Below the pieces are notes generated by a model. That model was given only the letters and a program-made list of their open reading frames with translations. It had not been told where the DNA came from and ran no database searches. A DNA stretch of 64,000 nucleotides from JASHPR01 sp963833885 (GTDB lineage Bacteria > Actinomycetota > Actinomycetes > Streptosporangiales > Streptosporangiaceae). Below are positions 7,804-14,387 of the stretch, one piece after another; the stretch's first letter is position 1; the number at the start of each line of letters is the position of its first letter. The stretch lies in assembly GCA_963833885.1 (NCBI GenBank), contig CAWHZU010000031.1, positions 1-64,000 of the forward strand. Direction: 5' to 3'. The translations under genes and the position numbers were made by a program.

Positions 7804-9330
7804 GTGCAGGACGACAGGGAGCGCTGGATCCGGACGGTGCAGGCGAAGGACGCCCGCTTCGACGGCTGGTTCTTCATTGGCGTCGTCACGACCGGGGTCT
7901 ACTGCAGGCCGAGCTGCCCGGTGGTGCCGCCGAAACCGGAGAACATGCGGTTCTATCCCAGCGCCGCTGCGGCGCAGGGGGCCGGGTTCCGCGCCTGCAA
8001 GCGGTGCCGGCCGGACGCCAGCCCGGGATCGCCGGAATGGAACGAGCGTGCCGACCTGGTGGCGCGCGCGATGCGGCTGATCGCCGACGGGGTGATTGAC
8101 CGCGACGGGGTGCCCGGGCTCGCCGCCCGGCTCGGCTACAGCATCCGGCAGGTGGAGCGGCAGCTGCTCGCCGAGCTGGGTGCCGGGCCGCTGGCGCTGG
8201 CCAGGGCGCAGCGGGCGCAGACCGCCCGGCTGCTGATCGAGACCAGCGCGCTGCCCATGGGCGACATCGCGTTCGCGGCCGGCTTCGCCAGCATCCGGGC
8301 ATTCAACGACACCGTGCTCGAGGTGTTCGCGCTCTCCCCCACCGAGCTGCGCCGCCGTGCGGGCCGCGGGCAATCAGCCGCGGCGGCCGGCTGGCTGTCG
8401 CTGCGGCTGCCGTTCCGGGCGCCGCTGTTCCCCGACAACCTGTTCGGGCACCTGGCAGCGACGGCCGTACCCGGGGTCGAGGAGTGGCGGGACGGGGCCT
8501 ACCGCCGCACGCTGCGGCTGCCGCACGGGCGGGGCATCGTCGCGCTGCGGCCCGGGCCGGAGTACATCGGGTGCCAGCTGGCCCTGACCGACCTGCGCGA
8601 TCTGGCGATCGCGATCAGCCGGTGCCGTCGGCTGCTCGACCTGGACGCCGACCCGGTCGCCATGGGTGACGTGCTGCGCGAGGACCCGCTGCTCGGGCCG
8701 CTGGTGCGGAAGGCGCCGGGCCGCCGCGTGCCGCGCACGGTGGATCCCGCCGAGTTCGCGGTGCGGGTGGTGCTCGGCCAGCAGGTCTCGACCGCGGCCG
8801 CGCGCACCCATGCCGCGCGGCTGGTGCTCGCGCACGGCGAGCCCGCCGACGACTCCGCGGGCGGGCTCACGCACCTGTTCCCCAGCATGACCGCGCTGGC
8901 CGCGGCGGACCCGGCCACGCTGGCCGTGCCGCGGACCCGGCAGGCCACGTTCGCGGCGCTGACCAGCGCGCTGGCCAGCGGCGCGATCGACCTCGGCCCG
9001 GGCAGCGACTGGCAGCAGGCCCGTGCCGCGCTGAGCGCGCTGCCCGGCCTCGGCCCGTGGAGTGTGGAGACGATCGCCATGCGCGGTCTCGGCGATCCGG
9101 ACGCGTTCACCGCCGGGGACCTGGGCGTCCGCGCCGCGGCGCGGACGCTCGGCCTGCCGGGTACGCCCGCGGCGCTGACCAGGCGTTCGGCCGGATGGCG
9201 GCCGTGGCGCGCGTACGCGGTGCAGTATCTCTGGGCGACCGGTGACCACGCCATCAACCGGATCCCCGCGGGCGGGCCGTCTGCGCGCCGGCCGGCCTCG
9301 AAGGCCAAAGAAGGAAGGGAATCAGCGTGA
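7804..9330 (+). CDS. alkA: Ada-AlkA fusion: methylphosphotriester sensor and DNA-3-methyladenine glycosylase II
   Basis: A 508-aa base-excision-repair enzyme and regulator. Residues 1-75 are the Ada zinc domain with the four cysteines C34, C38, C65 and C68; the first is the expected methyl acceptor from phosphotriesters. Residues 85-188 are an AraC-type helix-turn-helix (IAFAAGFASIRAFNDTVLEVF). Residues 195-300 are the AlkA N-domain, and 310-485 are the HhH-GPD glycosylase with the hairpin LSALPGLGPWSVETI and catalytic Asp439 (FTAGDLGVR). One polypeptide thus senses methylation damage, can bind DNA as an activator, and excises 3-alkyladenine. GTG start; it overlaps ogt by GTGA. The same pairing occurs in mycobacteria. 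Confidence 0.93.
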   Translation: MQDDRERWIRTVQAKDARFDGWFFIGVVTTGVYCRPSCPVVPPKPENMRFYPSAAAAQGAGFRACKRCRPDASPGSPEWNERADLVARAMRLIADGVIDRDGVPGLAARLGYSIRQVERQLLAELGAGPLALARAQRAQTARLLIETSALPMGDIAFAAGFASIRAFNDTVLEVFALSPTELRRRAGRGQSAAAAGWLSLRLPFRAPLFPDNLFGHLAATAVPGVEEWRDGAYRRTLRLPHGRGIVALRPGPEYIGCQLALTDLRDLAIAISRCRRLLDLDADPVAMGDVLREDPLLGPLVRKAPGRRVPRTVDPAEFAVRVVLGQQVSTAAARTHAARLVLAHGEPADDSAGGLTHLFPSMTALAAADPATLAVPRTRQATFAALTSALASGAIDLGPGSDWQQARAALSALPGLGPWSVETIAMRGLGDPDAFTAGDLGVRAAARTLGLPGTPAALTRRSAGWRPWRAYAVQYLWATGDHAINRIPAGGPSARRPASKAKEGRESA

Positions 9331-9854
9331 AGCCGAGCACACCGGCGGGCAGCCGGGAGCACGCAGTGGTGGACAGCCCGGTGGGGCCGCTCACCCTGGT
9401 CGCGGTCGACGGCGTCCTGGCCGGCCTCTACATGACCGAGCAGCGGCACCTCCCGCCGAGCGAGGCATTCGGCGAGCCTGCCGAGGATCCGGACGGCGCG
9501 CCGTTCGCCGCCGCGGCCGGGCAGCTGCGGGAGTACTTCGCCGGCGGGCGCACCGCGTTCGACCTGGAGCTCGCCACGCACGGCACCGCGTTCCAGCGGC
9601 GGGTGTGGGCTGCCCTGCAGGACATTCCGTACGGCCAGACCGTCTCCTACGGGCAGCTGGCGGACCGGATCGGGCAGCCGTCCGCTTCGCGGGCCGTGGG
9701 CCTGGCCAACGGGAAGAACCCGATCGGCATCATCGTGCCCTGTCACCGGGTGGTGGGCGCCGACGGCGGGCTGACCGGCTACGGCGGCGGGATCGACCGC
9801 AAGCGCTTTCTGCTCGCGCACGAGCAGCGGGTCAGCGGGCAGACGCTCGCGTGA
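9327..9854 (+). CDS. ogt: Methylated-DNA--protein-cysteine methyltransferase
   Basis: Suicide O6-alkylguanine-DNA alkyltransferase, 175 aa. The C-terminal DNA-binding domain (FQRRVWAALQDIPYGQTVSYGQLA) is followed by the active-site motif IVPCHRVV with acceptor Cys139. It starts with GTG inside the stop of the Ada-AlkA gene, so repair of O6-methylguanine and of 3-methyladenine is expressed as a unit. The Ada domain of the upstream gene probably regulates both (inference). Length and motifs are normal for the family. Confidence 0.95.
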   Translation: MKPSTPAGSREHAVVDSPVGPLTLVAVDGVLAGLYMTEQRHLPPSEAFGEPAEDPDGAPFAAAAGQLREYFAGGRTAFDLELATHGTAFQRRVWAALQDIPYGQTVSYGQLADRIGQPSASRAVGLANGKNPIGIIVPCHRVVGADGGLTGYGGGIDRKRFLLAHEQRVSGQTLA

Positions 9855-9926
9855 CGCCGGGCGGGCTGATGGCATTACCTTCTTTCGTCATGGGGAGCCC
9901 CCGGGGAACGCTTGGCGCGCTTGTCC

Positions 9927-10859
9927 TCACGGGGCTGCCTCCCAGGTCGCGTACGCCCGGACCGGGAACGTGCCGAACCCCGCGACCCGTGGCGGCACCG
10001 CGCTGAACCGGAACCCCGATCCGGGCAGCTCCCCCAGGTTCGTCAGATGCTCGCAGACCGGGATGCCCGCGGCGAGCAGCTGCGAGTGCACCGGGCGCTC
10101 CGGGTCGCGGGTGTCGTCGATATTGCTCGCATCGATGCCGACCAGCCGGGCGCCGGACCGGACCAGATGCGCCGCGGCCTCGGCGGTCAGGAACGGGTGC
10201 TCGCCCGCGTAGGCGCCGGTCCCCCAGTGCCGGTCCCAGCCGGTGCGGACCAGCACGGCCTTGCCCTCGACCCGATATGGGATGAAATGCGCCCGGCCGA
10301 TCGCCCGCGCCGCGGCGCCGGTCACGTCGACCAGCACGCCGTCCAGCTCGGCCAGGCGATCCAGCGGCAGCGCCGCCAGGTCCGCCCGGTCGGGGTAACG
10401 GTGGAACGGGCTGTCGACATAGGTGCCGGTGTTACCGCACAGGGTGATCTCCCCGATCGCGAACTGGACGCCCGGCGCGTACTGGCCGGGCGGCAGCTGC
10501 GCGCTCACCGAGTCGGCCATGATCCGCGGCGCCGGCAGCCCCGGGATGGTGACCATTCCCTGCTCGATCGGGTGGCTGAGGTCCGCCCGGTGCAGCACCG
10601 CGCCTGAGGTGCCCGGGGCGGCGCGGGGCGGCGGGGCGGCCCGCTTGTGCCGCTCGGTGAGGATCTGGTATCTGCGGATATCGACCCGGTCCGCCATCAG
10701 CAGGCCAAGGTCGGCGATCAGCGCGGCGCCGAGCTCGTCCTCGGTGGGGCTGGAACCGGCGATGTCGATCCGGAATGCCTCCCCGCGCAGGCTGCCGCCG
10801 TTGGAGAAGGTGATCTCGAAGTCCAGTTCGGCGCGGTACTGCGCCGCGGGATCGCTCAC
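9927..10859 (-). CDS. Cyclase/kynurenine-formamidase-family protein with an extra N-terminal domain
   Basis: A 310-aa protein whose residues 88-310 match the metal-dependent cyclase family (PF04199; kynurenine formamidase, isatin hydrolase). The usual metal motif HxGTHxDxPxH appears as NTGTYVDSPFH at residues 143-153. Asp149 and His153 are kept, while the first and middle His are replaced by Asn and Tyr. Residues 1-75 form a separate small domain (FEITFSNGGSLRGEAFRIDI, LGLLMADRVDIRRYQIL) not part of the classic enzymes. The next gene upstream on this strand is arginase-like (17-nt gap), so the pair may act on amide or amidine nitrogen compounds. Substrate unknown. Confidence 0.8.
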   Translation of the reverse strand: MSDPAAQYRAELDFEITFSNGGSLRGEAFRIDIAGSSPTEDELGAALIADLGLLMADRVDIRRYQILTERHKRAAPPPRAAPGTSGAVLHRADLSHPIEQGMVTIPGLPAPRIMADSVSAQLPPGQYAPGVQFAIGEITLCGNTGTYVDSPFHRYPDRADLAALPLDRLAELDGVLVDVTGAAARAIGRAHFIPYRVEGKAVLVRTGWDRHWGTGAYAGEHPFLTAEAAAHLVRSGARLVGIDASNIDDTRDPERPVHSQLLAAGIPVCEHLTNLGELPGSGFRFSAVPPRVAGFGTFPVRAYATWEAAP

Positions 10860-10876
10860 GCCCGCCCTCCCTGTGG

Positions 10877-11764
10877 TCAGGCGGCCAGCGACCGGACGAC
10901 GCCGTCCACGTACCGGCTGAGCTGGCTCCCGTCGGCGTCGTGCGTGGGGTTCACCTCGGTCACGACCAGGCCGGCGAACGACGGATGCGCCCGCAGTACC
11001 CGCAGGCAGGCGACCACATCCTCGAGCCGCGGGCCGGAGCCGTAGTGCGGGAAGTTGCCCAGCGGCAGGTCGCCCGAGTCGATCACGTCGACGTCAAAGT
11101 GGACCACGACCGGCCCGCTCGCCGCCGCGACTGCCTCGATGGCGCGCTTCGCCGCGCCAGCCGGGTCGGCCAGGAACGAGGGCGCCTCCTGCAGGCTCAC
11201 GCCGTTGTCAGCCAGGTAGCGGCGCCCCGCATCGTCCGTTTCCCGCGGGTCGGCACCGACGATCGCCAGCCGTGCTCCGTCCAGCAGCGGGGCCGGGCCG
11301 CCGAGACCGGTGAGCTCGGGCGCTCCCCTGCCGAGCAGGTGTGATACGCCCATGGCGTCGAGGATGCCCGAGCCGCCGTCGCCCGGGACACTCACGTCGC
11401 TGTCACCATCTACGTAGACGAGCCCCACGTCCGGGTGACGCCGCCGGAAGCCGGCGATGACGCCAAGCGTGATGGTGCAGTCACCGCCCACGACCAGCGG
11501 CAGCCGGCCGTCGTCGGCAGCGGCGATGGCGTCGGCCACCTCGCGCGCCACTTGGGTAACCGCGGCGAGGTTGCGGGCACCCGGGTGGTCGTGATCGACC
11601 GCGAACGTCGCGCCCGGCAGGTTCCCGGCGTCCAGCACGGTCTCCCCCGCTGCCGCCAGGCGTTCGGCGAGGCCTGCCGCCCGGAGCGCGTCCGGGGCTC
11701 GGTCCTGGCCTGCGTAGTGGGCACCCGCGCTGGTCGGAACGCCGATCATCACCCAGTCGTGCAT
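10877..11764 (-). CDS. Arginase/agmatinase/formiminoglutamase-family ureohydrolase
   Basis: A 295-aa manganese ureohydrolase-fold protein. The metal motifs are GGDCTITLG, YVDGDSDVS (for the usual DAHxD, where the histidine is replaced) and HFDVDVIDSG. GAGGAGG sits 5 nt before the ATG at 11764, which decides the start over upstream in-frame codons. The changed second motif means the exact substrate (arginine, agmatine, guanidinobutyrate or another amidine) cannot be inferred. It is transcribed divergently from the CGNR regulator, and a paired palindrome lies between them. The cyclase-family gene follows 17 nt downstream. Confidence 0.8.
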   Translation of the reverse strand: MHDWVMIGVPTSAGAHYAGQDRAPDALRAAGLAERLAAAGETVLDAGNLPGATFAVDHDHPGARNLAAVTQVAREVADAIAAADDGRLPLVVGGDCTITLGVIAGFRRRHPDVGLVYVDGDSDVSVPGDGGSGILDAMGVSHLLGRGAPELTGLGGPAPLLDGARLAIVGADPRETDDAGRRYLADNGVSLQEAPSFLADPAGAAKRAIEAVAAASGPVVVHFDVDVIDSGDLPLGNFPHYGSGPRLEDVVACLRVLRAHPSFAGLVVTEVNPTHDADGSQLSRYVDGVVRSLAA

Positions 11765-11796
11765 CGTCGCCTCCTCTAGCTTCGTCACCTGCTTAT

Positions 11797-11809
11797 CCCA
11801 TTTGATGGT
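11797..11809. promoter_or_regulatory. Operator candidate, site 1 (CCAT-TTG-ATGG)
   Basis: The 12-mer CCATTTGATGGT at 11798-11809 is itself a CCAT/ATGG palindrome with a 3-nt centre. It is the exact reverse complement of 11850-11861. It lies 33 nt upstream of the arginase start, a good position for repressor control. Confidence 0.6.
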
Positions 11810-11849
11810 GACGACAATAGACTTCTCGCCGACACCGGCGCAACCGGCT

Positions 11850-11862
11850 ACCATCAAATGGT
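11850..11862. promoter_or_regulatory. Operator candidate, site 2 (ACCAT-CAA-ATGGT)
   Basis: A 13-bp palindrome, ACCAT-N3-ATGGT, overlapping the annotated ATG of the CGNR regulator (11858) and facing site 1 across 40 bp. This geometry fits a regulator that controls both divergent genes. The overlap favours either a leaderless transcript or the downstream ATG at 11867. Confidence 0.6.
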
Positions 11863-12514
11863 GGTGATGCAGCGGGCTAGCGAGCTGCCCGAGATAAGCC
11901 CCGCTCCGGGGATGCTGGAGATCGTCCGGCAGTTCGTCAACACGCTGGACATCGAGAGCGGCACGGATGAGCTGGACTCGCCCGGGGCGCTGCTCGGCTG
12001 GCTGGACAAGAGCGGGCTGGGTGGCCTAGGCCGGGACGCGCACCCCGGCGGCCCGGTCACCGAAGCCGACCTCGCGCTCGCGGTCTCGCTCAGGGAGGCG
12101 CTGCGCGGCGTGCTGAGCTGGCACGTGACGGCCGGGAACGAGCCGGACGGCTCGGCGAGCCCGGATCGCGCTGGCGGCCGGGCCGGCCCGGCCGTAGCAG
12201 CCGCCGAGCTGCGCAAGGCCGCGGCACCGCTGCGGATACGTTTCGAGATCAGCGACGAGGGGCAGGTCGCGGCGGCGCCGGACGGCTCCGGAGTGACCCC
12301 GGATCTGGCCCGGATCCTGCTGATCGCGGGCGAAGCTGCCACCACCGGGACCTGGAGCCGGCTCAAGGTCTGCAGTGCAGCGGACTGCCAGTGGGCCTTC
12401 TACGACCGCTCCCCCACCCGGACCGGATGCTGGTGCTCGATGCGCGTCTGCGGCTCTCGCGCGAAGTCCCGCGCCTACCGGCGCCGCGCGGGCGGGCGGG
12501 CGCAGGCTGAGTGA
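11858..12514 (+). CDS. CGNR-type zinc-finger protein with ABATE domain (putative regulator)
   Basis: A 218-aa protein of the ABATE/CGNR family of putative stress-related transcription factors. The N-terminal ligand-like domain (residues 18-160, starting IVRQFVNTLDI) precedes a C-terminal zinc finger with C172, C177, C193 and C198 and the typical WAFYDRSPTRTGCWCSM block. The signature CGNR is CGSR here (residues 198-201). A basic tail follows. The divergent arginase gene and the paired operator suggest it regulates itself and that gene (inference). The first ATG lies in the operator; ATG 11867 is an alternative start. Confidence 0.82.
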   Translation: MVVMQRASELPEISPAPGMLEIVRQFVNTLDIESGTDELDSPGALLGWLDKSGLGGLGRDAHPGGPVTEADLALAVSLREALRGVLSWHVTAGNEPDGSASPDRAGGRAGPAVAAAELRKAAAPLRIRFEISDEGQVAAAPDGSGVTPDLARILLIAGEAATTGTWSRLKVCSAADCQWAFYDRSPTRTGCWCSMRVCGSRAKSRAYRRRAGGRAQAE

Positions 12515-12517
12515 CGA

Positions 12518-12871
12518 TCAGGCTTCAGCTGACGGTGCGGGCAGCCGACGCAGGATTTCCCGCAGGGTGCCCTTGACCTCGGCCATGTCGGTCTTGAGGG
12601 TGGCGACGTCGGTCTTGAGGGTGGCGACGTCGGTCTTGAGGGTGGCGACGTCCGTCTTGAGCGGGGCGAATTCGGATTTGAGGGTGGCGAAGTCGGCCTT
12701 GAGCGTGGCGAACTCGGCCTTGAACTCGGCCTGCATCTTGGCGAGATCAGCCCTGATCTGGCGCTGGCCCTCGGCCAGGGCCACGGCCTGGCCGGGTCCC
12801 GCCCAGGTCTCCAGATTGTTCACACGCATCTCTAATGTCCCAATGCGTTCCTCGATGGTTGCCATGTCCAC
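12518..12871 (-). CDS. Small coiled-coil protein with heptad repeats
   Basis: A 117-aa, strongly helical protein. Residues 55-95 are exact or near-exact heptads of the form TLKTDVA, flanked by related units (ATLKADF, ATLKSEF), and an N-terminal heptad zone follows the same pattern (EERIGTLEMRVNNLE). A continuous oligomeric coiled coil is predicted. The tail (MAEVKGTLREILRRL) is amphipathic. There is no signal peptide or membrane segment. GTG at 12871 and ATG at 12865 are both possible starts; GGAGGG lies unusually far upstream. Proteins of this build often act as spacers or oligomerisation modules. No function assigned. Confidence 0.7.
   Translation of the reverse strand: MDMATIEERIGTLEMRVNNLETWAGPGQAVALAEGQRQIRADLAKMQAEFKAEFATLKADFATLKSEFAPLKTDVATLKTDVATLKTDVATLKTDMAEVKGTLREILRRLPAPSAEA
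12591..12716. repeat. 21-bp tandem repeat inside the coiled-coil gene
   Basis: Three near-identical 21-bp units (12591-12611, 12612-12632, 12633-12653) begin GTCTTGAGGGTGGCGACGTC, followed by three more divergent units to 12716. Each encodes one heptad, so copy-number change keeps both frame and heptad phase. Confidence 0.85.
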
Positions 12872-12977
12872 GACCGTAATGCGGCCCTCCGACAGAATCG
12901 CATACGCACCGGATCCGCGTACCCAGATCAGGTCTGGGGCTTCATCGCCGCATCGGGCGGCGGGTCAGCTTGGCGAC

Positions 12978-14185
12978 GTCACTATGCTGTCAAGTCGGAC
13001 CGGCACCGCCATTGTCCGGGTGCTGAAAGGCCGCCGCGCCGGGCGGTGGACTCGACGATTCTGGCCGATGCGGTGGCTACCCAGGACACCGTGACCCAGC
13101 TGGTCGCCGCGATCCGCCGGGTGGGGCGGGTAGTGCCCGGGGCGGCGGAGCTGATCACGGCGGCCTGCACCGGGCATGACTACTCGGCGCCGGGCAAGCC
13201 ACGGGTCGACTGGGACGACCCGCAGGCCAAAGACGCGCTCGTCTCGGCCCTGGTGAACGACGCGAACGCGCTCGTGGCGGCGCTGAAAGACCGGGAACTG
13301 GGTGAGCGGGCCGCCTCCGCGGTGGGGCTGCTGGCGCTGGTCGCCGGGCAGGATGTCGAGCCCGCTGAGGGATCGGACGGGACCGATGGACGGTGGCGGA
13401 TCGCCCGGAAGGTAGCCGGGGGCCGCGTCATCTCCACCGTGGACCCAGAGGCGCGGCATACGCGCAAGTCACCAGAGAACCGCCGTGATGGCTACCGCGC
13501 CCACGTGGCTGCCTGCCCGCAGACCGGCATCATCACCGGTGAGCGGCTGACCCGGGCAGCCGGGGAGGAGAACAGCGACGCCGCCATCGCCGGGGAGTTC
13601 TTAGCTGGCCAGGCCGCCGGCGGCGGCCCGCCGTGTGAGTGGTACGGCGATTCCGCTTACGGCACCGGGGACCTGCGCGCGGCAATCAGGCAGGCCGGGC
13701 ACACGGCGGTGATCAAGCCCCGGCCGCTCAAGCCTGCGGTCGAGGGCGGGTTCACCCTCGATGACTTCACCGTCGATGAGACCGCGCACACCGTGACCTG
13801 CCCGGCTGGCGTCACCCGGCCGGTCACCGCAAGCCGCAACGTCACCTTCGGCGCCGCATGCTGCGGCTGCGCGTTGCGCGCCCGCTGCACCACCAGCAAG
13901 CACGGCCGTGCGCTGATCTTGCACGAGCACGACGCGCTGCTGCGCGCCGCGCGCGCCGCCTGGGCAGCTCAGCCTGGGCTGTGTGAGGACTACCGGAAGT
14001 TCCGCCCCAACGTCGAACGGGTGATCTCCCAGATCGCCAGCCGCGGCGGGCGGCGCCTCAGACTCCGCTACCTCGGCACCGCCAGGAACAACGCCTGGCT
14101 CAAGCACCGCACCGCAGCCCTCAACCTGCGCAACCTCATCAGCCGCGGTCTCACCCGCGACAACGGGGCATGGGTGCTGGCCTGA
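12978..14185 (+). pseudogene. IS1182-family DDE transposase, 5'-truncated and frame-shifted
   Basis: From 13046 the frame reads MDSTILADAVATQDTVTQL and runs 379 residues to a normal C-terminus. This matches the catalytic part of IS1182-type transposases: first Asp in DSTIL, second in YGDSAYG, Glu in NVERVISQI. The roughly 100-residue N-terminal domain is missing. Just upstream (12978-13040) another frame encodes TAIVRVLKGRR, which is what normally precedes RRAVDSTIL, so a one-base frameshift near 13035 separates them. The copy is therefore probably inactive. No promoter or ribosome site is seen at 13046. Confidence 0.75.
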
Positions 14186-14248
14186 CCACCTCCGGCAGGC
14201 ACCAGCGGCCGCTTGCAACCACCCCCGCATCCCTGCCAGGCTGGCCCC

Positions 14249-14330
14249 GGCGGGAAGAGCGACCACGTTGCCGGCCCGAAAGGGCCAGGCTCTCTGCCGC
14301 ACAGACGGCCTTGTCGGCGCTCTTCCCGCC
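14249..14330. repeat. 13-bp inverted repeat downstream of the IS1182 remnant
   Basis: GGCGGGAAGAGCG at 14249-14261 is the exact reverse complement of 14318-14330. It may be a terminator stem or part of the element's end. No matching copy was found on the left side of the transposase. Confidence 0.45.
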
Positions 14331-14387
14331 CCAAGACCACCGCATTATTCAGTGCCTCCTAGCGACGCATGAGATCCGATTCGACAA

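Noticed and set aside
12591..12716. Possible CRISPR array
   Set aside because: The 21-bp repeats are contiguous with no spacers and encode coiled-coil heptads in frame.
13046..14185. Intact transposase gene
   Set aside because: The frame starts inside the catalytic domain, and the missing N-terminal part is visible in another frame immediately upstream.
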